64,000 bases of DNA from Coriolopsis trogii (lineage: Eukaryota > Basidiomycota > Agaricomycetes > Polyporales > Polyporaceae). Both the position numbers and the translations under genes were made by a program. Below the pieces are notes generated by a model that searched no databases, had not been told where the DNA came from, and saw only the letters and a list, made by a program, of their open reading frames with translations. Shown piece by piece: positions 34,700-45,435 of this stretch; position 1 is the first letter of the stretch, and each line of letters starts with the position of its first letter. The DNA is taken from NCBI GenBank assembly GCA_020543525.1, contig JAHYIO010000007.1, positions 744,001-808,000 on the forward strand, read 5' to 3'.

Positions 34700-36613
34700 A
34701 TGGATCATCTGATCGCGCTCGTCCGCACGAAGGAGTTTCAGGTCCCCGCCGGCTGCGTCTTATCCGCGCTCATCGTCTATCTCGTTCATCGTACCAAAGC
34801 GAGATCTGCGGACCATCGCAAGCTCGGACGGCTACAGCCGCGCACGGGTTCCCTGGCTGATCCATCTGAGAAGGCGGCGCGTGCGGAGAAGGAGCGTGTG
34901 CCGGGAGGTGAGTGCGACCAGTAGTTGTTCTGGGCCGTCGCAGCTCGCGGAAGCGCGATTTGTCCCGAGCTATAGTCGAGTTGACGCTGACTGTGAGCCA
35001 CCTAGAATGGACCCCGGTGAAGTTTGATTACCCGCGGATCGAGCCTTGCAAGGAACACTTCAGCACCCTCAAGCCGATCCCATACAGACCGTTCAAATGG
35101 GGAGAGTACCAGTGAGTCGTCCCATTTCCTAGCGACGGCGATGCTGAGACGCGATTTGTATCCTCGCTGGCAGTGTGAACATGGGCATCCGGGGCATGGC
35201 ATGGGACGAATGGATGGAACTCGACAACGAGTTCCCGCAGTTCCGGAAGGTCTGTGACTACCGCATTCGCACGGCGGGCCACCGGCTCGTCAAGATGCAG
35301 GACGCCCAGCCGGGAGTCGTGGAGTCTGGTCACGAAGCAGGTCAGTTTGGATCTTCCCCGATTCCTGGGTGTGTACCGGGTGCTGACACTCGGGTTTAGC
35401 TAAGGAGTTCATGTATGAGCTCGCGGAGTACCTGTCGCGACGGCATCCGGACGTGTATAGCGTTACTCGGTATCCGGTCTCTGAGCGAGAGGAAGACAAC
35501 GGGTGGTATGGCGAAGGGCGGATTAAGACTATTACTGTCATTCCCTTCCAGGACACCTATGAGCTCGAGAAGGGCGAGCCTTTGAAGATTGCCCGAATGC
35601 TGTAGGTGCAACTCAAAGCAACTGTGAAGTGACCTGTTGCTGATCATGCGACGTGTCTGTTCCAGCATACAAGAGGACTTCACGATCATGCTAGAAGGCA
35701 CGGACGGACGTTACTATCTCCAGGCGGGTGCTGTAGTCATTGCAGGTGCGCTAGAATAGACATCATGGCGACATCCCTTTCGCATGTTGACGGAGTCCTA
35801 TCAGGCTCATGGCGGCTAGAAGACAAAATGGGCATGCCCCTCGAACAGATCCATACTTCCGGGAACGTCCCCCAATGTGAGTCTACACCCTCCGATTCTG
35901 CCGCGCTCTCTCCCGGACACGCGCTGACGTCGGTGATGCCCTCCAGACAAGACGAAGCTGCAAACGAGCCTAGACCGCTTCTTCCAGCGCATGCCGCTCG
36001 ACAAACCCGTCGTGCGCAACAACTACACCTTCCAAGTCGTCCAGGAGCCCTCGGCGCGCGTCCCACCCCCCGCGCCAGGCTCGCTGCTCGACGTCGACCC
36101 GGACGAGCTCGCGTGGTCAGTGACGATGAACGGGGACGAGGAGACGTCCGAGTACGTGCGCACCGTGCACGTGCATGACCCGAACGACCCCGACGCGGTC
36201 GAGGCGGCGGCGGCGGACGTCGGGCATGACATTCGCCCCGGGGTGAACACGGCGACGCCTGCGACGCCGAAGACGCTGAGGATGCGCGTCGAGAGGCAGA
36301 CGTTGAGGAGGCTGCCGAGGACGGGGGCGATCGTGTTCACGATCAGGATCTATCAGACGAGGGTGGACGAGATGGTGAGAGAGCCGGGCGTGCCTGGGAG
36401 GTTGGCGAGCGCGCTGAGGAGCTGGCCGGAGGACGTGGCGAGGTGAGTGCTGGTGGCTAAGTTGGGATGGGATTGACTGACCTGCAGTCCGCTAGATACA
36501 AGGCGAGGGGAGCGTTCGAAGCCATCTTGCCCTACCTTGATCAATGTCATGAAGAGCAGGTTGCGAAGGGCGTCGTTGATGCGGATAAGAAGAATTCGAA
36601 TTACCCGTTCTGA
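34700..36613 (+). CDS. membrane-anchored DUF3445 (HDOD-like) protein
   Basis: Resembles the DUF3445 family, whose bacterial members are linked to heme-dependent oxidative N-demethylation; activity here is inferred. Start MDHLIALVRTKEFQVPAG. Residues about 13-30 (VPAGCVLSALIVYLVH) form an N-terminal anchor. Spliced exons give PIPYRPFKWGEY, HVNMGIRGMAWDEWMELDNE with the family's typical 'MGI..M.W..W.ELD' block, AKEFMYELAEYLSRRHPDVY, LIQEDFTIMLEGTDGRYYLQ, AGAVVIAGSWRLEDKMGM, QTSLDRFFQRMPLDKPVVRN and LRMRVERQTLRRLPRTGAIV. The end is KKNSNYPF. About seven exons, no break seen. A central Asp/Glu/Pro-rich linker is longer than I would expect for the core domain. Confidence 0.8.
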
Positions 36614-37082
36614 TTCCTGCGTCGAATGGGCACAAATCTGTGCTGTTAGATGAGATGTAGAATGAGATGTAGAATGTATGGTGATGGATTTATGACGACA
36701 TTGTTCATTAAGGCATTCCTTTTAGGCGTCGAACTGACACTGCCAAAGCGGCAGAATTGAATTCAAGCAAATATTTATGTCTGAGCGATGTCTTGATCGC
36801 GATCACGCGTTCAACTGCCTTCCTTGGTGTCGTTCGTAACATCACCTATAGGGCACGCCACGGCTGTCCTCGCGAATTAAGCGAGGGAAATTGCCAAAAA
36901 GGGCGGCGTTGAATATAAGATGGCGTCAGTGGCGGGCGGCTGTGGTGGTGGGAGGGCCGGAATAGCCTCGGCTAAGAGCGTGAGGTCGGGCGAGCGCATG
37001 GCACGCTCAACCTTCTGGACGGCGTGCTCGACGTGTACATATACGCACGCCGTCACACAGCCCTTCATCGCCGTCCCACCCG
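36614..37082. promoter_or_regulatory. intergenic region and promoter of the MDR-domain gene
   Basis: A TATA-like AATATAAG at about 36912-36919 lies some 165 bp before the ATG at 37083. The stretch after 36614 is AT-rich and probably 3' UTR of the upstream gene. Confidence 0.45.
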
Positions 37083-40000
37083 ATGCCCAAGCCCACCCTC
37101 ATCCAGTCCATCCTCGGTCGGCCCTCGCAGACATACCACCACCCGTCCGAGCGCGACTACCACTCCACTCGTTCTGAGCTCTTCAGGATCGCCCACGCCA
37201 CAAGGCACATCCCCGGCCAGTTCGACGACTCTGGCTTCGACAGTTCGACCCCTGGGAACTCTGACAGCGAGACCAGATCCCGCCTGTCGTCGGCCACGCT
37301 GGATCGCACGGCACAACGCCCCCCGTCGCAGGCCCGCGTGTTGAATGGGGATGGAGCAGGGATTCAGGCAGAGCTGCCGCAGTCTCGACGTTCGTCGTCG
37401 TCAGCGGTGCGTAATTTCACTCGTGCGGGCTCCATGCCGCTATTATCGGCCTCAACCGCTTATCGGACCTCCGCCCATTCAGCAGAAGCGCACGATTATC
37501 CACTCCATCGCATCATCCTCCTCCTCGTTCGTATCCGTCAAGAATATCCATGTCACAGGCGATGGCACACACTCCCGCACCTCCTCTCTGACCTCCTCCG
37601 CCCGCCATTCGCGCTCGAGCAGACAACCGTCCAGTGGCAGGGGGAACGAAGGCGACGTGGAAGAAAGCAGCGACGACGACGACAACGACGACGAAGGCAC
37701 TGATATCTTCTATACCCCCCGATCATCCCTCGCTTCTTCTCCCCGTATGTCTCGCGTCTCTGGAGCTCTCCTTGAACCGCAAGCTCTCGCATCCGCTCTC
37801 TTGCCCTTGCATAAGGACACGAGATCCGCGTCCATGCAGAAGCCTGTGCCGCCCGATGACGACACCGCCTCCGTCTCGCGCACTCCATCCGACTCGTCCA
37901 TATCATCCGTGGCTTCTTCGACCAGCGGTGGGGGCGACGAGGTCTTCTCGGCTTACTCGGTGGCCACGTCAACACGACCTACGACTGCAGCTGGTTCTGA
38001 ACGAAGTAGCAAGCCACCGTCGGACTCGGTTGAGACCATCACTATAGCCTCTAGTCCGAGATCACGCGCAAAGTCTGCAGGTTCGACCTCTTCGTCGCGC
38101 TCAGCGGCAAGCACTATCCGGAAGCAGGCCTTGGAGGATGCGAAGAAGTTGACCTACACTGACGAGGACTGGGCCCAAGACGTACGATGGCTTACGCCCC
38201 CGAAGATGCCGGCTGCGCATGCTGCAGGCCAAAGTCGCAGGCGTTCACGAACGCTCCCCCCAGACGTTCAAGTCGGCATCCCGCCCCCCGACAGTACGCC
38301 CACCGACCGCAGGCGAGCGCATCCACGCGGCAAAGGAGACCGAAGGAGCAAGCGTTCACGGAATTCGCGCGGCCGGATGTCCGCACTGTGGGAGGAAGAC
38401 GAAAGCGAAGAGTGCAGCACCGGAGTTAGCAGCACGGAAGTCAGCCGTTCGACCACGCCCATACCCGAGACTCCGCCGCACTCCCTGCCTACGTCCCCTC
38501 TCGCGAAAGTGGGCACGCTCCCGGGCGAAGCCGATGTGATAGAGGAGAACACGCCGTCCGAGTCGACACACTCGGAAAGTACCCCAGACGCACGTTTGCA
38601 AAAGTACGCGCGAGGCCACCGACGTACTCTGTCAACAGCATCATCCCTTTTTCGGCCTGGCGGCACTGCCTCGTCCAACGCTCATCTCCCTACACATCCG
38701 CTTCCCAATCCAGTCGCATCGACATCGACAAGTGCACCTGAAAATGGCTATTCCGGCCTCACTCTTCCTCATGCCGGCTACTCAAACGCGAAAGGGAAGG
38801 CGAGCGCGGAAGGACATGTCGATCTCGTGCGCGCAGGCGTCGCGCAGAGCAGCATGGTCACCATCGAAGTCATCCGTGGGGTCGCCGCAACCGTGGCCCA
38901 CGCGACGGCACCCGGAGGCGCGAAGCCGCGCAAACCTTTCCCATTCTCACTTGGCCGCTCGTTCACCCTCAACCTCAAGTCCAAAAAGCGGGAAAGCGCG
39001 ACGCCTGTGCATCTGCAGGGCACCCTGCCGCTGCCCGTTGCGTTCACGGCGCACGTCGCTCCGCCGTCGTATGTCCCAGAAAACCATGTCCTCGTTCAAG
39101 TCCACGCCGTGGGTCTGGAGACGCTCGACTCCCTCATTGTCCACGATAAGTCTGGCATGAGCGGTAATGGCGGGACGGTGGGAGGCGGGAAAGGTGTGGG
39201 AGGCGGGAAGGCGGGTTTCATACCGGGGCGGAGTTTTGTGGGAAAGGTTATCGAGTGCGGTTGGGCGGTGCGAGAAGAGGTGTGCAAGAGAGGCGAGTGG
39301 GTTGTCGGGCTGCTGGATATCAAGAAGGTACGCTACTCTTTGTACTTCAGGCTTTGGGCGTGCCACTACGACATGCGTTGTGGTGCAATGCATGCGTGTG
39401 GCAAGAACGAGAAACGTGAGCTGACTTTGCACGCAGTGCGGCGCACTTGCTGAGTTCATCGTTGTGGAACGTCACCGTGTCCACCGCGCCCCGCAACCTC
39501 GCGCGCGCACGGCTACCTTGTTTCCTCCGCGACAACGTACTCATCTGCGTAGTCAATCCCTGCCTATCAACGGTGGGGCGTACCCCCACGCGCATTCACC
39601 TCTCGCTCCCGCACCACTGACCATAGAGGAGCTTGCTCTGCTCCCTCTGTGCGGTGTACCTGCGCACCGCGCGATTCGGACGTTTGTCGACGTGCTCTCT
39701 CCCGCATTGGCCGGTCGGTCCGCGAATCAGACGAAGTCAGAAGTTCGTGCCCTCATCCTACGGGGGCATGACGGCGCTGGAGCACTCGCGGCGCAAATGC
39801 TGGGCAGGCGAGGCATACGCATATCCGTACAGGTGCCAGAGTCCGCGGTGCTAGACAGTAGTGCAGGGGAGCCGTCGCAGAACGGCAGCGGAAATGGCCA
39901 TGCCCGCAAGCTCTCCTTTGACGCCGTGCGCTCCTCGCCCTCGAAGAGCGATAAAGGGAAGGGCAAGGAGGGCCAGAAGCCCAAGTTGAGCAAGCAAGCC

Positions 40001-40807
40001 CGGCTGGAGGCGCGTCTGAACGCGTGGGGCGTCGAAGACATTTTCGTCGGAGAGCCGCACGACGTGCTGCAGCAGCTCGCGCAGGACGGGCAGTCATTCG
40101 ACATTGTCCTCGACACCGTCGGAGGCGTCCCGATCTGGGAGGCCTCGCAGAGGTTGCTCGCGATGGACTGGACGGCCTCCGCATCGCGTTCATCACTCTC
40201 GCTCGCGTCCGCGTCACGAAACGGGTCGATCGACATCAGCCGGGATCCCTCTGCGCCCGCCTCTCCCAGTGGCGGGCTGCTCAACGGCAACGGCAGCATG
40301 AACGGGGACGCCCATGCGACATTGGAATCGTCCAAACCGAGCAAGAAGAAGGCGTCGATCTCGCACGCGCAGTTCACGACCCTCGTCGGCGACCTCCCGC
40401 ACCGCGCAATCCCCACCGCGCAGGACAACCTCCGGTCCGGCCTGCGCTCGCTCAAGCGCTCCATGTCGACGTCCTCCTCCGCGAACAGGCCGGGTCCCGC
40501 CGTGCTCACCAAGGGCGGGAACAGGCGCGAGAAGCGCGTGGTGGGGTACGCGTGGGTGAGCGTCGCGGCCGACGTCGACTTTGAGGGCGAGGACGTCCGG
40601 GATTCGCTCGCGGCCGTCATGCGCATGGCTGAAGCCGGCTGGCTCCGCCCGCCTGGGGTCGGGAGCGGCGCGGGCGGGGAGACGGATGCGGACGAGGGCA
40701 AGGTCGTGCCATTTGAGCGCGCCCCGGAGGTGTTTAGGCGGGCGGTCGCAGGCCCTGTGGGCCCGCTGGCGGACGGCGGGACGTGTGCGGTACGGATAGT
40801 TGGCTGA
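37083..40807 (+). CDS. large protein with C-terminal MDR (alcohol dehydrogenase-like) domain
   Basis: Three exons (37083-37406, 37483-39327, 39437-40807), all phase 0, code about 1,179 residues. The first ~590 are low-complexity and Ser-rich with an acidic Asp run (SSDDDDNDDEG) and are probably disordered. The C-terminal half follows the MDR fold: GroES-like LPVAFTAHVAPPSYVPENHV, VLVQVHAVGLETLDSLIVHD, FIPGRSFVGKVIECGWAVRE, EWVVGLLDIKK, CGALAEFIVVERHRVH; then LTIEELALLPLCGVPAHRAI, a dinucleotide-fold strand ALILRGHDGAGALAAQMLGR and FDIVLDTVGGVPIWEASQRL. Ser/Lys-rich insertions split the domain. The usual Zn ligands are not obvious, so it is more like quinone-oxidoreductase-type MDRs. Catalysis is uncertain. 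Confidence 0.82.
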
Positions 40808-41258
40808 TAGCCCCTGAGTGCTCCGTGAGCCGGCGTGGTTTGAGCGAACAAACGACGGGGCTTGTGCCCTATTCTGAATTCACACGGACGTAGGTACCGC
40901 AATATGGTGCACGGTGCATGGTTATGTATCTTCCCTAATCTCTGTTGTCTGGATTGGCTCCTCGGACGATGAATCCTTTACTCACTCTTGTGTATACCAT
41001 ATCTGCATAGACGTCTGTCGGGCTCTCGAAAGCTGTGTTCAGCATCTCACGTTTGTATATCCTCCGCTGTATTATCGTAATTCCCCATTCTCTCTACTTG
41101 TTAGTCTCCGCATATACGAACCTCAATGTCAGCCAACAATGAATACATCTTGACCCATACCCAATGCTTGACTTTAGCGAATGAGTGAAGCATCCCATCA
41201 TTCGACAACATGTGAAACGATACATCGCGAAGTGACGATACACATCGCCGACAACACC
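40808..41258. other. convergent 3' intergenic region
   Basis: AT-rich spacer between the stops of the MDR-domain gene and the GTPase gene. No gene seen. Confidence 0.45.
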
Positions 41259-43840
41259 CTAGAAGAACTGCTTGAAGTCATACGCGACCTCACCGTCTTT
41301 CGCAGGCGCAGCGGCCTTTTTCGACGAAGCAGCGTTCGCAATCCGCTTCGGCGCGACCGCCTTTGCATCCTTTTTTGCGGGCTTCGACACCGGGGCAGGC
41401 TTGCCTTTCGCCTTCGCAGCGCCCTTGGCACCAGCGGCGGAACGAGCCTGCTTCGTGCCCTTGGGCTCCGGGGCGAACGCGACCCTTTTGGCCGGCCGAG
41501 CGGGGGCCTTTGCGACCATCCGTTTCCGCTTACCGCGCGCCGGCGCGGACGCAAGCTCGTCTTCCTCCTCCTCCTCGGCCTCTTCGTCCTCCTCCTCGCC
41601 CTCGCCCTCGTCATCATCTTCCTCGTCGAGCTCGTCGCTGCCTTCCTCCTCGTCGCTCACGTAGTCGCCCTCGCTCGCGTCGTCCCCGGCGCCGATCTCG
41701 TCCGCGTCGTCGACCGTCGCCGCATCCTCCTCGTCCGCGTCCATGCCCTCGTCCTCGGAGGAGAGGAAGTAGGACGCGTCGAGGACGACCTTGCGCGTCT
41801 CGATCGCCCCCGGGCGGAGCTTGACGAGCCCGCCGGCCTTGCGCAGCTCTTTGCGGCTCGCGAGCTTCGAGAGCACGGCGTCGTCGTGTGCGTAGACTTC
41901 TGCCAGAGAGGAGTCGGATGGAGCGGAGGATGTTGACGTGGATGGAGAGGTGACGGGTACCGTGTACCGGGCGAGCTTGCCGGTGCTCCAGTCGCGCAGG
42001 ACCATACGGGATGCGCCTGTGAGGTCAGGTTCGCCTTTCTGCAGGGTGTAAAGGAGTCCCAGTCAGGGGGGCATCCGCGGATGAAGAGGCTCGAGCGACA
42101 AACCTTCTTGATATAACCGTTGGCACGTGCGACACCTGCGAGGAATGCGCTCGCGTCCCCGTCGGTGAAGATAGGGAGGTTGTAAAGGAGCATCAAGTCC
42201 TCACGACTCGCGCGCGACACGAGCTCAGCGACTGCAATGGAACGGCCCCTCTTGTGAGCAGGGTCGGGTGAGCGAACATGCAAGGTGGGCCACTCACGGA
42301 CTGCCGACGGATCCTTGAGTCGTTCTATGCGGCCCCGGTTCCTGATGAGGATGTCGCGCGCGCGTGCTTGCGCAGACTGTTCGGGCGACGCGTCCTCTCC
42401 GTAATGCCAAAGTAAACCAGGCGTGTCGATGACACGGATCTGCTTCCCGTCCGCGAGATCCACCGTCACTTCCTGAGGGTGCGTCGTGGTCGTGGGCGAG
42501 TCAGTCGAGGCAGACGTCAGACGGTAGGTCTGGAGCGCCGCCGACCGAAGCAAAGAGTTCACGAACGACGTCTTCCCAACCTGTCATGCGATCACGGAGG
42601 AAACTGTGAATATCACGGCCGTCACATTGTAGCACTTGAGATGCGTACGTTTGTGATACCGACGACGGCGATAGTTAGAGGCTTGTCGCCTTGCTTTTCC
42701 TCCGCCCACCGGCGGAGCACGCCTGCGACGGCATCGAACCCCCACGCATCGTCCGTGCGCTCTCGTTCCTTGCCCTTGCCCTTCACATTCTGTGTATCGG
42801 CCGGGTTCGCGGGCAGACACGCCGTTGCAGACCTGAACAAGACGGTGGGGTACTCCTTCCTCAGCGCAACAGCCCAAGCCTCGACGGCCTCTCTCGGGCA
42901 CGCATCTGCATGCAGCCCGCCAGACATCAGCACCGCAAGCACATATAGGACGCGGACTACAGCCACTCACCGACTTTGTTGAGGACGAGGAGCAGCTTCT
43001 TGCCCAGCCCGCGCACGACCTCCTCCAGGTGCGCACTCCGCGACGCCGCCGGGTCCCGTGCGTCGAGCACCTTCACGACCACGTCCGCCGCGTCGAGCAC
43101 GGCCTTGAGGTTCGGCAGGTCCGGGTTGACGAGCACAGGCACGCTCTCGTCCTCGGCCTCGGCCTCCTCCACGCCCATGTCCGCATCTTCGTCCACGCCA
43201 GCCGCGTCCCGCACGCTCTTCGCAGACAGAGACAGCGCCTTGACCCCGTCGAACGCGGCCTCCGCCTCAGAACCCTCTGCCTCTGCCTCTGCCTCTGCAT
43301 CGTCCCCGTCTCCGCCTTCAGACTGGGCCTTCGCAGCTTTCTTCTCCTCTTTGCGGCGCTGCTTCTCCTCCGCGGCCTATTCCCATCCCGTTTCAGCACC
43401 CCGGTTCGCAGTCTGCAGTCTCTGGGACACCAAAAAAAGTCACACAAGAGAGGAGACTCACCAGCCTCCGCTGCTCCGCGACCTCGGCCAAGATCTGGTC
43501 CTTGTACGGGAAGTTGTTCGGGATCCCGGGGTCCTTCGGGTGCTCTACCCTCCCAGTCAGCACACCGTCCACGGATGGGGACAACGGCCCAGAGACGCAC
43601 TCGACTTCCACTGCGGGTTCTTCTTGGCCTCCTTGCTCTTCTTCTTGCGCGACTCCTTCGCCCTCTTCTTGATCTTCTCCCGCTGGTGGATCTGCACCCG
43701 CCGGCTCGTCTCTGCCCATCGCGACAGACCAAAATGAAAGAGAGGGTCGCCCGTCAGTCCAAACGTCCTCCTCTTCGGCCTCCTGCCATCCACACCACCA
43801 GAGCACATCGTGCGCACGTACTTTTGCGTATCTTGCCCAT
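41259..43840 (-). CDS. GRN1: nucleolar circularly permuted GTPase, Grn1/nucleostemin (GNL3) type
   Basis: Ribosome-biogenesis GTPase of the nucleolus. The start MGKIRK at 43840 is joined across an intron to KTSRRVQIHQREKIKKRAKE, a basic nucleolar-type N-terminus, then NPQWK, HPKDPGIPNNFPYKDQILAE and an Ala/Glu-rich coiled coil. G motifs occur in permuted order: VVKVLDARDPAASRS, G4 LLVLNKVD, then G1 TN-VGKTSFVNSLL (split by an intron) and G3 VIDTPGLLWHYG. This is the YlqF/YawG layout. The C-terminus has a long Asp/Glu run and a Lys/Ala-rich end (YDFKQFF). A (CCTCTG)n hexamer repeat near 43275-43300 codes the EAEAEA stretch. No frame break seen. Confidence 0.9.
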
Positions 43841-45435
43841 ATCACGTGCAGGCCTCCTTGAGCTCGCAGCAGCAAAGGTGTGTCAAATAAGGGAGAGAGA
43901 GAGAGAGGAGAGAAGAAGGGACGAGGTCGTACTCCGACTTTCCCGGGCCGAACCCACCAACTTTTTTGCAGCTCTGCGTCTCCCGAGAGAACTACGTCCC
44001 AATATGGCAGGCGCTCAAGAACGTAAAGCGCCCAGCTGTGCGCATGGCTCCTCTCCTATCGACATAGTAGGGCCGCTGGGCACACCTGGATTACATAGGT
44101 ATTGTACTGAATAAATCGCCAGATTGAGAGGCGCGCATCAGTCGGGCTTGCGCCCTCCTTCAACGCGCGGGGGGCAAATGGCAGCGTGAAGTCCAAAGAG
44201 TGATGATGATGATAGTTTGTTATTATCCAGTGGGCAGGCGAACAAGCGCACAAACACTGCTGTCTTTTCTGTTATTACATGATACCCCCGCAATCATACC
44301 CAGCGTCCCAACCTCCGTCGAACTCCGCATACGCAATACACGTCAAACGCGAGTGGGAAGGGATATGGTCATCACTGATCGCTCCGCTTCCACGGCCTTG
44401 CTTCCCAACGTGGTAACTGCATTTCTCACGCTAACGGGAATCCACCCGCGCGTTCCCACTCCTCGCAAATTCCACCGCCCCAAACTGGTTGGCGGGGTTT
44501 GCAATTAGTCCAAAGAGTGACAGTCGGGGGCTCTCAGGTAGTCACGGAGTGATAGCGGTCACCCGTGACATGCAAGAAAGTGTGATGTTACCGTCACTTT
44601 GCAGAGTGACTTTTCTGCTCCTTTTTCTCTGTGTAACGCCGTGATATGACTGATGTGACCCGCACGCGAGCGTGATGTTACCGTCACTTTGCAGCGTGAT
44701 TTCTCCCCCCTAAACCTCGGCTTACTTCGTAATCCAGGAATACTGACTGGAAAGCCCTTGACCCCAGGCAGCGGAGCAGCTTTCCGTATACGGCTCTTGA
44801 GCCCATTCATGTCGAATTGATCACTTGGACATGATCGACAGGGTCCTCACAAGACTGTAAACTGTGCATAGCGTACCCGACTCAACGCTATCGCACGCGC
44901 TCGTCGTACATGGTATAAATCGCATAAGCAGAGATGACGAGCAAGCAACAAGCAAGAGACAGAACACAAATCTGGCTACTCGACTGTAGACGCGGTACTA
45001 GAACATGTGTAGGTGTGTGTGTATGTGTTACTTTCGAATATTCATGATACGGTAATGTACTTCTGGAAGTAAGCCTGCCTGCTCGACTACGCGCGCAAGA
45101 AAAAACTTCCGCATTGAGGCAAGCATCTCTCCGGTATCCCCCTGCTGGCACCCAACTCGACTCAACAATGATGCGCGCACGGGCAAGGACTCCGAGAAGC
45201 CCCGTCTGCCTGCTGAACACAAGGCATGTAAAACAGCAATCTGTACAACAAACGCGGCGTTATGACCGCTCGCAAAGTCCGTGTCCATAATCAGCACGCA
45301 TGAACCAACGGTGCACGACCACACCGACGGGCCAGATCCGACGTGTATACGGACCGCCGATGTCGACTGCAGCCTGGGCGATCACCTGCCGCTCACTGCG
45401 TGAAATGCTCTCCGAGACAGCAAGACTCGAAACGT
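43841..45435. other. 1.6-kb intergenic region with a GTGA/TCAC-rich repeat cluster
   Basis: No supported gene; a short ATG-led frame at 44004 has no family signature. The notable content is the repeat cluster at 44517-44699. A GA run lies near 43885-43901. Confidence 0.5.
44517..44699. repeat. GTGA/TCAC cluster with a 23-bp direct repeat
   Basis: An exact 23-bp unit occurs at 44582-44604 and 44672-44694, 90 bp apart. Its first 16 bases are bounded by the inverted ends GTGA and TCAC. I count 13 occurrences of GTGA or TCAC in 183 bp, against about 1.4 expected for two tetramers in random sequence. It could be a binding-site array or the remnant of a small repeat element. Confidence 0.7.

Noticed and set aside
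37345..37482. Reading the MDR gene as one exon from 37345
   Set aside because: The frame that starts MGMEQGFRQSC reads through the first intron; the spliced start at 37083 gives matching phases and better protein context.
39727..40902. 391-codon minus-strand open frame
   Set aside because: Lies fully antisense to the third exon of the MDR-domain gene. High GC in the coding strand opens the opposite frame, and it has no domain or splice support.
41181..43737. Plus-strand frames of 250-360 codons (41181-41936, 42976-43737, 43029-44114)
   Set aside because: Antisense shadows of the Grn1-type GTPase. They are Ser/Ala/Arg-rich mirror translations of acidic and Lys-rich tracts.
44004..44114. Short ATG-led frame MAGAQERKAPSCAHGSS
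   Set aside because: 36 codons, no homologous feature, and it sits in the intergenic region upstream of the GTPase gene.
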